A stretch of 64,000 nucleotides of DNA from Scilla litardierei. Lineage: Eukaryota > Streptophyta > Magnoliopsida > Asparagales > Asparagaceae. Every line of letters starts with the position of its first letter. Within the stretch, counting starts at the first letter, position 1. Below, one piece after another: positions 42,236 through 53,257 of the stretch. The translations under genes were made by a program, and so were the position numbers. Location: positions 201,907,641-201,971,640 of the forward strand of contig CM061139.1 in the NCBI GenBank assembly GCA_030789695.1, given 5' to 3'. The notes below the pieces were generated by a model. The model was not told the origin of the DNA, searched no databases, and saw only the letters and a list, made by a program, of their open reading frames with translations.

Positions 42236-43990
42236 ATGGCGAATACTAGCATTGCGATCACCATCATACTTGTTGTTATCGGTTCTCCGCATCGTCGGCT
42301 TGCCATGAAGACGACCGAGCAACGCTGCTATCATTCAAGTCCAGCATCACCTTCGACCCCAAAGGTCTCCTCAGCAACTGGACTTTCGGCATCGATTGCT
42401 GCGCCTGGGACGGCGTCGGCTGCGATCCCTCCTCCGGCCGTGTGGTCAATCTCAGCCGTCCCGGTCGATACAACTCCCCTGGCGACAGCGGCAACATCGA
42501 GATGGCGGGTACCATCCCTGCATCGATCTCCCGCCTCACCCATCTCCGTCTCCTTGATCTCAGCGATCTCCAGCAGCTCTCCGGCATCATCCCTCCTTCC
42601 ATCGGCCAGCTCACTTCTTTAAGGCATCTCCTGCTTTCCGGCAACAATCTCACGGGCACGATTCCTTCCTCGTTCGCCAGTCTCATCCATCTCCAACGCC
42701 TCTCTCTCGGCTCCAACCGCCTGTCCGGTTCGATTCCCCCCTCGATCTTCTCATCGCCGATACATCTGACGGAGCTCGTCCTGTCGGAAAATCAGCTCAC
42801 CGGCTCGATCCCATCGTCCATCGGAAAGCTAAGATTTCTTGAAACGCTCGATCTCAGCACCAACAATCTATCTGGAAGCATACCGCCGGACATGGGGACG
42901 CTCGGTCAGCTGACATATCTCGACATTACGCAGAACCAGTTTTCGGGCAGCATCCCCGAGTCTATCGGCAATCTCTCCAAACTCCAAGAACTTCATCTCG
43001 CAAAGAACAGACTGTCCGGCGCGATCCCACGCTCCGTCTCCGGCCTGGCATCTCTATATTATTTCGACGTGGCAGATAACCAGCTAACCGGGAGCGTGCC
43101 GGATGCGATCGGTGGCCTCGTTCATCTCAAAGGATTGCTGATAGACAACAACCAGCTCACCGGGGAATTGCCCGAGTGGGTCACCAAGCTCGCCAACCTC
43201 CGCACCATCAGCTTCTCTAACAACCGATTCTCTGGTCGGATCCCTGGAAGTTATGTCGGGATGCGGAGTCTGCAAGATCTACTCCTTGATGGGAACAACC
43301 TGTCGGGCCCAGTTCCGAAGGAACTGTCCAAGCTGGGGGTCGGCAGTCTCTCTCTCTCGTTCAATCCCCTCAACCTGACTAGCCTGCCGTGCTGGCTTGC
43401 CGAGCTGCCCTCTCTGGCCGTGCTCCGCATGGCCGGCACCGGGCTCGTCGGCCCATTCCCCGCATGTCTCGAACATTCGGCCCTGCAGTTCCGCGAGCTC
43501 GACCTGTCAAGCAACAATCTAAGCGGCAACCTTCCGGCTTGGATCGGCAACATGACTGGCGTCCACAAACTGAACTTGTCCTACAACGGGTTCACTGGCC
43601 GCATCAGGCCGCTGCTGGAACGGTCGGGGCGACCCTATTCTTATATCGACCTCTCGGACAACCAGTTTACTGGAGGGATCGACGAGGACATCGGCGTGTT
43701 GCCAGCAGCGTTGGGGATTGTGACATTTGCGGTGTCGAACAACCCATTGGGGGGGTCCATACCGGAGTCAATGAAGAGGCTGCCGTATTTGAAGGAGGTA
43801 AGGATGTCCGGCGACGGGTTGACGGGCCAGATACCGGCTGGGGTTCTGGACTCGGAGTTGCTGACGGTGTTCGACGTGTCGAACAACGGGCTGACGGGGA
43901 GGATTCCGGCGCACAAGGCGAAGGTCGGGGCCGACGGGTACCCGGGGCAACCCGGGGCTGTGCGGAGAGCCATTGCCACCATGCAAGTAG
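42236..43990 (+). CDS. Secreted LRR protein, DRT100/PGIP-like, with two apparent frameshifts
   Basis: Single-exon gene starting MANTSIAITIILVVI, a signal peptide. After a 1-nt shift near 42280 it continues as ACHEDDRATLLSFKSSITFD, the N-terminal LRR cap with paired Cys (CCAWDGVGC). About 19-20 plant LRRs follow (for example LSGSIPPDMGTLGQLTYLDI). A second 1-nt shift in CCGGGGC near 43943 separates this from the C-terminal cap, GNPGLCGEPLPPCK, ending at TAG 43988-43990. No transmembrane segment or kinase, so an apoplastic recognition or inhibitor protein is likely. This protein group includes the Arabidopsis At1g33590-like LRR proteins. Both shifts leave a perfect family sequence on each side, so they may be sequencing errors; otherwise this is a recent pseudogene. 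Confidence 0.85.
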
Positions 43991-45418
43991 CACTCGGTTG
44001 TTTAGGGTTGTGGATTAAGCCCATGGGCATGTCTTTGTTAGACTCCCTTGTCTGGGGTGGATGCCACATTTTGAGCTCAGTGAGCATACTTTGAAATACT
44101 TTGAACTACATGGCTAAAGCCACCTTACTTCAATAAACTTGGGATATGGCAAGTTACAACTTCCTTTGCTGGTTTCTTTCTCCAAGATGCGGCTAAATTT
44201 TGTAAAGTTTTAAAAAACACTATACCAACTAAATTTGGTAAAATATCTTAAACATTTGCCTAATTTATTTTATAAAATTATTCTAAACTTTGAAAAAAAA
44301 AAAGGTAAACTGCTTTGAAAGTAGGCCAACGTTTATAATATTCTTTTAAATTTAAGGTTTAAAATAGGTTTGCCTAATTTGTTACTTCAATGCAACGCAT
44401 AACGCATGGTCCAAAGTCTTCGTGTTACCTTGGAGTCCTCATTTGTTCTTTTTTCAAAAAGAGGGATCTTGATTTCATACCTTTGCAAACATGGAATTTT
44501 CTATTATAGGTTTGACGGCTTTGTCCTAAATATAGGTTGATTTGTCCAGCACCCTTTGTCTCCTGTGGCAAGAAGAGAGTGGTGCCACGTCACCCCCACA
44601 TGGGTGGATTGTCTCCTGTGGCAAGAAGAGAGCGGTGCCACGTCACCCCCACATGTGTTCCACACGGGATGTCCCACAAATAACCAAAAGCCACCCCAAA
44701 AACCCAAAAAAAAAAAAAACACACACACACCCACTCAAATAACAACCAAAACAAACACACCTTCACACTCCCAATCGAAAAACCCAAAACGTTACCCACA
44801 CTCACACTCACTCTTCCCATTTGATCCGGTTTGGGTTCGGCGTCTTGATTTCGTACGGGTTTTTTGGTCCCCGTGCACAATATGCACGTGTAGTATAAAA
44901 CAGGATGTTGTCCTATGTGGCATGGGTTGTCCCATGTGGCACACTTTGTCATATGTGGCAAATGGAGAGCGAAGTCACATGTCCCCCTAACAAAAAAATA
45001 AAAATAAAAATAAAACACCCCGCCATGTAATTACATGGTTGCCATAGCCCTTTTCGCATTCCAAAGCACACCTCCAAAATACCCCACCCTCTTCCCTCTA
45101 TTTACAAGTTTGCCATTCAGCATTTAATATCCCAAGAAATCCAGCTTCAACCAGCTTAATTACGAGTTTGCCATGGGCCTTTTCCATTTAGCCCGGGGGG
45201 TTTTGCACTTTAGCCCTTGCTTTTCACACTTTTATACGGAGACAATACACACACTTTTCTTCGTCTTTTGTTAATTTGCATAGGCTACACATCCTGTGGA
45301 TGGTTTTGTGTGTGTACTAAGCGAACGGATAATTTCTAGTTAATCACTGTGTGATGAATTTAATTACATTGCTTGGGATTCTAGGATGTTTTTACATATT
45401 GAGCCAAGTTTAGGCAGC
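43991..45418. other. Intergenic downstream of the LRR gene
   Basis: The first part is the 3' untranslated region. A 53-bp unit, GTCTCCTGTGGCAAGAAGAG and on, is tandemly doubled at 44557-44662, and related CATGTGGCA words recur near 44930-44970. AC-rich and A-rich stretches lie at 44705-44760. No gene seen. Confidence 0.5.
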
Positions 45419-45421
45419 TTA

Positions 45422-45968
45422 GGGCCTGTTCTTTTGTAGGAAAGTATAAGAGAAAAAGTGAAAAAATCACTGTTCATACACTATTTATTTATTGTTCACT
45501 GGATTCTTACCTTACTTTCTGTTTGTGTGTTCTTTTGTATTTTGTGTTTTCTTGGGAAAAAAGCTGAAGTGCGTGGAAATTGGGATTCCATGTGGGTGTT
45601 TTGGAGTTAGGATGAAAAGCTAGGATTACACAAGAATCATAGCTTTGGGCCCTCAAGGTGTGTGGTCACATCGAGTGAGAATATTGGGGTTACCACACCT
45701 CAAAATCAAATGTTAAAAAATAACTCATAACTAATTTAGGCCGAGTTAACCTTACCTAGGATCACCACACCCCAAAATCCAACTTTCCACCTTCAACTTT
45801 CTTCATCCAAAAGAACACACTACACGGAGTGTGCCCCACATCAACTTTCCAACTCCACAATCCAACCCCACTTTTCAATAAAGAACACATTACACCAAAT
45901 TTCTCTCTCAACAGATTCCACACTTCTCAACTTTCCTACTTTATACTTTTAAACAAGACAACATGTCC
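45422..45968. mobile_element. Tourist-like (PIF/Harbinger) MITE, older copy
   Basis: Left end GGGCCTGTTCTTTTG and right end (minus) GGACATGTTGTCTTG, flanked by TTA on both sides (45419-45421, 45969-45971). Non-coding. Confidence 0.65.
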
Positions 45969-46017
45969 TTAACCGCAGACTTAAGACCGCTCAATTACAG
46001 TTATAGAATTCCTGTAA

Positions 46018-46465
46018 GGGCCTGTTCTTTTGCTGGAATAGGAAAGAATGGAATATGGGAAAGTTTGTATTCCAAGGAGAGAGAAAATGGAGTTTTGTGT
46101 TCTTTTGGGTGGAATAGAGTATGGAAAGTGGGGTTTGGAATAAAGTGGGGTCCACATTCTATTCTTGTGTTCTTTTGATATTGGAGAGTTGGAATGAAAA
46201 AGTGGAAAGTGGATGAGTTGGAGGGGAGAGATAGAGAGAGATGAGAGAGTGGGGCCCACCATTCCTAAGGATTCCATTGTATTCCAAGCAAAAAGCTTGG
46301 AATACAAAAGTGCTCATCATTATCAAATTGAAATAGCCACGTAGGATTCTATACCATGACCAAAAGAACAACCGCTTGGAATACAAACTTGGAATAGAGT
46401 GAATAGTACAGAAATAATGTACATATTCCCATTCCCACCACTATCCTTGGCCAAAGAACAGGCCC
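46018..46465. mobile_element. Tourist-like (PIF/Harbinger) MITE, younger copy
   Basis: 448 bp with ends GGGCCTGTTCTTT in inverted orientation and flanking TAA (46015-46017, 46466-46468). The interior carries repeated GGAATA/TATTCC words and no coding capacity. Confidence 0.85.
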
Positions 46466-46724
46466 TAAGCGACAAGCACAGGCCCACGGACGTGAGCCCC
46501 ACGCGTTAACTAAAAGCTAACGCCATCCTTTCAAATCCGACCTGGCTCCACCATCGAAGAACAACTCCTTTTTCAACTCCACCGTCGGTGACCAGACTCC
46601 ATCTCTACGCAGAAACGCTCCGTCCTCGGCGCATTTAGGCGGAGCATCGTACTCGGCCAGTTGCTGCTGACATCTGAAGCGAGATCAGGACGGTCGGATT
46701 CGAAACCTTGGAACACCTTGCAAT

Positions 46725-47914
46725 ATGCCGTTCTGGCAAAACAACGGCGCGTCGTCGTCGTCGTCTTCAACGCCAACGAACTCGTCAGCGTCGTTGACCA
46801 GCGGCCAGAGTCACCGGAGCCAGAGCTCGGTCTCGTCGGTGGCGAGATCGCTGCTGCCAACTAGGAGAAGATTAAAGCTCGATCCATCGAATAAGCTCTA
46901 TTTTCCATGTAAGTTCTATTTCTCTTGTGCTTCTGTTCACTAATTTCGTGCAAGGTTCCAATCTTGGTAAACATTAGTTAAGTATTAATTAGCTTGGGGA
47001 AAGTTTTGATTTATTTAGAAAGTGAGTATTTTGCTGCTTTCTGATTAATTCCCTAATTTAGTTGCAGATCCCCCATTCTTGTTGTGGCAATTTGGATGTG
47101 GATTTTTATAGATTTTGCCATTTGGATGTTATGTATTCTAAGTTTACTTTGTTTGTTTTTCCTTAATTTAAAGAAAAGTTGACTGGACTAAATTAGTTGA
47201 AATATCCTATTACTTGAATAACTATGGGAAATTTTGTTCATTGTGGCCTGTCTAACGTCTAAAAAAGAACCAGATTATTTTCTGTTTCGTTTTTATCCGC
47301 CATATCAGTATTTGTCACTATAATTTCTTATAAGTTTGTATGAATTTTGATTTAAAAAATGAGAAATTGTATTTTTGAAGTTCAATTTTCCACCTGGCTA
47401 ATTGTTACTGTTAATGTGCTTTCTTGTTTGTAAAAGATGAACCTGGCAAGCAAGTCAGAAGCGCCATCAGGATAAAGAATGCTTGCAAATCTCATGTAGC
47501 ATTTAAGGTATGCATCACATTTTTATTTTATTTTATTTTATTTTATTTTAAGCATAATTTTACTTCAAAATGTAGCTCCGTTGAGCCAGGATATTTATAG
47601 AATCAAATCATCTTTGGTGGTTTCAGTTTCAAACAACTGCACCGAAAAGCTGTTTCATGCGCCCGCCTGGTGCTATACTTGCTCCTGGTGAAAGCATCAT
47701 AGCAACTGGTAATGTCATCTTGTTCTAAAACAGCTTGAGGTTCTTTGTAAATTCTGTGGACTTTCAATTTAACAGTAATGCTTTTCGTTTGCCAGTATTC
47801 AAATTTGTGGAGATTCCAGAGAACAATGAGAAGCAGCCGGATCAGAAATGCAAAGTTAAATTTAAGATTATGAGTTTGAAAGTGAAAGGGCCTATGGAGT
47901 ATGTGCCAGAAATG
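46725..47914 (+). CDS. VAP4-type vesicle-associated protein (MSP domain), first four exons only
   Basis: Exons 46725-46908, 47437-47507, 47627-47708 and 47796-47914 join in phase at GT-AG introns to give 152 codons. They start MPFWQNNGASSSSSS and include SVSSVARSLLPTRRRLKLDP, YEPGKQVRSAIRIKN, FQTTAPKSCFMRPPGAILAP and FKIMSLKVKGPMEYVPEM. This is the Ser-rich N-terminus and MSP domain of plant VAP4-like proteins, which bind FFAT-motif partners at ER contact sites (family knowledge). Family members continue for about 140 more residues; the next exons were not found in the following 16 kb, which are LTRs and MITEs. Upstream, SDSKPWNTLQ in a shifted frame resembles family N-termini, so the true start may also be damaged. 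Confidence 0.85.
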
Positions 47915-48005
47915 GTGAGTGATTCATTAACCGTCATTCTATTATCTACCGTGAGATATGTTTGGATGTAGGAGTCGTGTGCAAAGATGGTGCCATTGTT
48001 GTGTA
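47915..48005. other. Intron-like flank between VAP4 exon 4 and an LTR
   Basis: Begins with a good GTGAGT donor and reaches the LTR at 48006 with no further exon. Confidence 0.5.
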
Positions 48006-48259
48006 TGTCACGCCCTACTTTTCAAGGACATGACTGTTTTCATGCAAAACAGGTCATGCAGATACAAGTGAAAATAATATATAAAAAAGATGGAAATAAC
48101 TGAAATAACGATACTCATCTTATTCTATTTCCTATCTTATTCCATTTCCTTCATAACGAGGATTACAAATTTTCAAATGCAAGGAAAGAAAAGTACAAAC
48201 TCTTTGCTGAAAATGAAATATATGAGAGGAACTACAGGTAACACCCACGCTGCCTAATC

Positions 48260-48333
48260 TCAAAACTCAGCGTCCTGAATATGAAACTCGGTATCCTCGA
48301 ACTTCGGTGCATCTGTGTATTCATGGTCGTCAC
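48260..48333 (-). other. Putative acidic terminal exon in the minus-strand LTR
   Basis: Minus strand: CTCCGCTAG then a frame DDHEYTDAPKFEDTEFHIQD and stop TGA, 254 bp before the LTR end. Comparable to 25357-25493, 40586-40683 and 58413-58525. Confidence 0.45.
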
Positions 48334-48549
48334 CTAGCGGAGTCAACATGAATTGTATCACTATTTAATAAAATAGAATATATTTAAACCAAGCATTCAT
48401 TCAGCTACTAAACAAGATTATAACAGGCATGCAACTGAAAAACTAATAACGGAGGAGCAACAGACTATGTACAGTCTCAACGACAACATGTACATTAATT
48501 TAATGAGTAACATGACATGATTTTCTTGCAGTGACGTTAATGTTTAAAG

Positions 48550-49710
48550 CAAGGTTTTAGGTTTCGGTTTCGGTCTGGGTATCGTTCTTCCCAAAATTTA
48601 GGTTTAGGTATCGGTATCGCCCGTTTCGGCGGGTTCGGAAGCAAGTTTCGGTTTCGTCCGTATCGCTAGTTTCGGCAGTTTCGTTTCGGGTATCGGTTTT
48701 GGTTTCGGAGATACTTTAAATATGTATATACTATATACACACAGCCATGGTTTCGGAGGTTCTTAAATCTAAATCTATCAAATACTATTAAATACTTAAC
48801 AAACTAAAATATTAATCATATACTATCAAATACTAAATACTAAATAGATAAACTAAATTTGAGTTCGGAATCATATCAAATATTAAATACCTAAAGTTGG
48901 TACTTAAATACTAAATATTAGATAAATGAATAGATCCTAAAGCTTGCTTTGTGCACCCACCGTTTTACCTTGCGCACATACCACTTATTTACAAGTTTGC
49001 CAAAAAAATCGCTGGGCGTTGCTTTGCGCACATACCACTTATTTACAGGGTTGCCATAAAATATCCGCTTGATATGCGCATCGACTGTTTTACTTTACGT
49101 ACATACCACTTATTTACAAGTTTGCCTTTTAAAGAACGCAACATCTCTTGAAAGGCGACTCGGGCCTCTTTCTCTCTCTCTCTCTCCCCCCTTGCTCTCT
49201 TACTCATTTTACGCTAGATGGTCGAGGCGGGTTCGGCGAGACAGGAGGCGGGTTCGGCGAGGCGGCGACGCGATGAGGTGAGTTCAATTTTTTCATCTTT
49301 CTTTTGTCCTTTTACTTCTTTTTAGTAATTTTTTCTTGGTTCTGCCTCTTTTTCGTCTAATTCTTCATCATTTTCAAGCCGAAACCCAAAGGTTTTCTCA
49401 TCTCTTTTAACCGAGCTTTCTATGCAACCTATTGATTCACGATTTTTTGGGTTTTTAGAGAATTTTTATTTAATTACACATTCTTCTTTCTACGTCTTCG
49501 ACCGGTACTGAATGATATCGGTCAGTTTCGGTCGGTATCAGTCAGTTTCGACATGTATCGGCCGAAACTGACCGATGCCGTTCAGTAGCGGCCGATACTG
49601 AAACTAACCATTGGTTTCGGTATCGTCAACTGCCGATACCGATACGATACGGCCGATACCTAATGGTATCAGCCGATACCTAATGGTATCAGCCGATACC
49701 TCAAACCCTG
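48550..49710 (+). mobile_element. hAT-like non-autonomous element, copy 1
   Basis: 1161 bp, ends CAAGGTTTTAGG and (minus) CAGGGTTTGAGG, flanked by GTTTAAAG and ATTTAAAG (8 bp, seven matching). Subterminal regions are full of GGTATCGG/CCGATACC words. Inside are three repeats of a GCGCACATACCACTTATTTAC unit and an exon-like GC-rich patch ending in GTGAGT near 49277. Inverted relative to copy 2. Confidence 0.88.
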
Positions 49711-49718
49711 ATTTAAAG

Positions 49719-50031
49719 TTTAGTTAATAGTTTCATATTGTAATTTATAATAAAGAACATGATATGCAACCCGAAGACTACCTTGGACCGCTGGGAGCTA
49801 TCCTGGGCCGAGTCGATCTGGGTCGAGTCGAACTGTGAAAGGAACTCAGCATCCTAAGAAAGGCAATCCTCCTAGACACGGGCCGAAAGCATGATTCCAA
49901 TTGCTCCCGCACTCTCTCTATTATAAGTTTTCCAAAACCTTAGTGTCATGTGTGTTATTCTGATAAATAATTTCCAGTTGTCTAGTATGATGGGGGCATT
50001 AGTGTCAAGTATTGTTATGTTTTCCAAGAAT
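49719..50031. other. Spacer between the two hAT elements
   Basis: About 310 bp of LTR sequence on which the two inverted copies would fold. No gene. Confidence 0.5.
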
Positions 50032-50039
50032 GTCTAAAT

Positions 50040-51191
50040 CAGAGTTTTAGGTATCGGCAGATACCATTAGGTATTGGCCGTATCGTATCGGTATTGGCAG
50101 TTGACGATACCGAAACCAAGGGTTAGTTTCAGTATCGGCCGATACTGAATGGTATCGGTCAGTTTCGGCCGATACCGGCCGAAACTGAACGGTACCGGCC
50201 GAAACTGACTGATACCGTTCAGTACCACTCGAAAACGGAGGAAGAAGAATGTGTAATTAAATAAAAATTCCCTAAAAACTCCAAAAATTTCGTGAATCAA
50301 TAGGTTGCATAGAAAGCTCGTTAAAAGAGGAGAAAACCCTAGAGTTTTCGGCATGAAAATGATGAAGAATTAGACGAAGAAGATGCAGAACCAAGAAAAA
50401 ATTGCTGAAAAAAAGAAGAAAAAGGACTAAAGGAAGATGATGAAAAAATTGAACTCACATCATCGCGTCGTCGCCTCGCCGAACCTGCCTCCTGCCTCCC
50501 CGAATCCACCTCGACCATCTAGCGTGAGAGTGAGAAAGCAGAGAGAGAAAGAGGTCCGAGTCGCCTTTCAAGAGATGTTGCGTTCTTTAAAAAGGCAAAC
50601 TTGTAAATAAGTGATATGTGCGTAAAGTAAAACAGTCTGTGCGCATATCAAGTGGATATTTTGTGGCAACCATGTAAATAAGTGGTATATGCGCAAGGCA
50701 AAATAGTGGGTGCGCAAAGCAACGCCCATCGATTTTTTGGCAAACTTGTAAATAAGTGGTATGTGCGCAAGGTAATACGGTGGGTGCGCAAGAAAAGCTT
50801 TAGGATCTATTCATTTATCTAATATTTAGTACTTAAGTACCAAAATTTAGGTATTTAGTATTTGATATGATTACGAACTCAAATTTAGTTTATCTATTTA
50901 GTATTTAGTATTTGATAGTATATGATTAATATTTTAGTTTATTAAGTATTTAATAGTATTTGATAGGCTTAGATTTAAGAACCTCCGAAATCATCACTGT
51001 GTATATATAGTATATACATATTTAAAGTATCTTCGAAACCGAAACCGAAACCCGAAACGAAACTGCCGAAACTAGCGATATGGACGAACCCGAAACTTGC
51101 TTCCGAACCCACCGAAACGGGCGATACCGATACCGAAACCTAAATTTTGGAAAGAATGATACCCAGACCGAGACCGAGACCTAAAATCTTG
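50040..51191 (-). mobile_element. hAT-like non-autonomous element, copy 2
   Basis: 1152 bp, ends CAGAGTTTTAGG and (minus) CAAGATTTTAGG, flanked by a perfect 8-bp duplication GTCTAAAT (50032-50039, 51192-51199). Matches copy 1 in reverse complement along its whole length. No transposase. Confidence 0.9.
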
Positions 51192-51573
51192 GTCTAAATT
51201 ACGTATTATCTTAAATTACACAGTTTAGAGGTTCTGATAACATGTCAAGTTTTTGGTCATGTTTTCAACAGAGAAATATGTGTCATGCGTCAACTTTAGT
51301 ATCAAGCAAAATGCTACTTATTTTATGCACAACCACTAAACTACGCAACTTAAGATACAGATAACGAATCTAATTTATTGTAGACGTAATCAATAACTTC
51401 AGATTTACATGGCATGTAATATATCACAAGTTGGCTAGTCTACAACTTTCAGTTTAATAAACTATCACATACAGCATGAGCATTTCACTAAAAGAAATCT
51501 GCACTTTCATTTTAAAACAGACTCTTTTAAAAACAAATAATTTTGTTTAAGGAATAGAAACTAGGACGTAACA

Positions 51574-53029
51574 CTTGGGATCCGGATCTTAAATTCGGAA
51601 ACTCAAATATGTACAATCTATCATCACGGGAGAGGATTTTGTGCCACAAGTACATGGACTGTAAGCAACCATGGAACCAAAGTTGTGCATAGCATAAGGT
51701 TAAGGCCGTCAGAAAACCCAGACAGTATGCTAAAGTTCGCAGGGATGGTGAAGCAGGGCAAACGGCCCCAAAATAAAAAAAAGGGACAAGACCAGTACTG
51801 TCAGCAATGTAGCAAAAGGCCTAAGGTCTACTCAAGCAAGGGACAGGCCCAAAGACAACACACAACAAACAATTAAGCCCACGGTGTAAGTACAAAAGAT
51901 CAATTCTATTTACAATCGTGCTGGAAAACCTCTCTCTCTCCCGGCGGCCGACTGCAAGCTAAAACCCCAACCGAAGACAAAGGACAAAAGGGCAGCGACG
52001 TGGGTCGCCGTGGTTTCCCATGTGTTGCCGAGAGCCATGGAGTCTTAGGGAGAAAATTCCTCAAATCATAGCTTGATTTCATCATCATCTTCCAAAACAA
52101 AAATTCCCAAAGCGAGAGAAAATTTTTACTATCAATTTCATAATTTCTCAACAAAGATGTCTAAAGCTCGGGAAGATTTCAAAGTTCAACAATCATCCAT
52201 GCCAAATCTTATAAAATTTGGAAACTAAAACTGAAATAAATTAACTAAAAGCTTGGGATACATAAGTATACCGTGAATCGACGATGCCAAAAATCCGAAA
52301 AACCCAAATGAACTCGTCGCCTTGCCATGGGAGTGGCTGCGGTAGCTCAATTGAAAATTTTAGAAGGATCAAGCCCGGAATTAAGATCCGAAACATTCAA
52401 GAACCAAGAGATAGAGAATTTGAGAGGAAAATGAATTTTTTGCCAGCGTAAAAACCATGGAGAACTTGCATGAGAAAATTATGAGAGGAAGAGGGCCGTT
52501 GGAGAGGATCGTGAGAGGAGATCATGGCAGGTCGTGCGCGTAATCGGCGATAGGTAGTTGCGTTTTGTTACGGCTAGGGTTTTGATTTTCTGAAGATGAG
52601 ATGATGCTCCGTCACTGTTTGATACGAAGAGAGAGTAGCGATTGGTGTGCTGTGGGAAAAATGAGGTGATTTGGGTTAATAAAAACGGGTAATGGGCTTT
52701 TGGAAAATGAAGCTGGGCCTTGGGTTGCGAAAGGGGAAAGTAAAGAAGAGAAAAACGAAATAAAAATGTTGGCGGGCCGTGGGGTTTGGGCTTCTGCCTA
52801 GGTTAGATAAAAGAGAGAGAGAAGAATTAAGGAAAAGAAGAAGAGCAAATAGAAAAACAGATACTATGAAATATATATAATGGAAAAAAAATCTAATAAC
52901 CTATGGGCCAGTACATCATACACACTTTACAAAAAATTTCGTGCTCGAAATTTAAAAGAACTAACATACATCAAAAAAGTATAGTCGAGACCTGGATAGG
53001 CTCTTAAATGTATCGGAAAAAGTATAGCC
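51574..53029. other. LTR-like sequence of the minus-strand gypsy element
   Basis: On the minus strand AATTTCGAGCACGAAATTTT near 52960-52940, followed by TGTACTGGCC near 52917, looks like the end of a gypsy interior and an LTR start. Downstream (toward 51900) the sequence resembles the promoter and leader zone of the other Tekay-like LTRs. A 45-bp unit (AGTATAGTCGAGACCTGGATAGG) is doubled at 52978-53050. No gene. Confidence 0.4.
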
Positions 53030-53252
53030 GAGTCCCGGATAGGCTCTTAAAAGAATACCACCCTCTCATCTTATCTTCTCTTTCCCAGATAGGTTCTCCA
53101 GGAGAGTCCCGGTGCCATCACCTTCACTAACTTTAACTGTCTTGTTCCCAAGGTCCTTTTGCTGTCGATTGATGATTCTCACCGGCTGCTGTACACACGT
53201 CAAGTATAGCCATACAATGATCTTTGAACGGTCAACCATGTGTGTCAGGTCT
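53030..53252 (-). pseudogene. 3' end of an old gypsy pol, right of a later insertion on the minus strand
   Basis: The minus strand reads EDLTHMVDR, then QQPVRIINRQQKDLGNKTVK, the usual C-terminal tail after gypsy integrase (VRILDRKEQELR-type). It continues, broken, toward the polypurine region. Its upstream partner lies at 58952-59460, on the other side of the inserted element. Confidence 0.75.
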
Positions 53253-53257
53253 TCCAC

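Larger units (their letters stand above)
48006..51573 (-). repeat. Tekay-like LTR in minus orientation, carrying two hAT elements
   Basis: On the minus strand it opens TGTTACGTCC at 51573 and closes GTAGGGCGTGACA at 48006. Without the two hAT elements it is about 1.24 kb. GATCCCAAG before the opening looks like the end of a polypurine-rich interior. No target-site duplication seen. An acidic exon candidate lies at 48260-48333. A wider LTR reaching 52917 is an alternative. Confidence 0.5.

Noticed and set aside
42164..42622. 152-codon frame overlapping the LRR gene start
   Set aside because: Only its first 15 or so codons after ATG 42236 are the signal peptide; the rest is the wrong frame of the N-terminal cap and LRRs.
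48550..51191. One large foldback transposon
   Set aside because: Each arm has its own 8-bp duplication and its own terminal inverted repeats, so two separate insertions explain it better.
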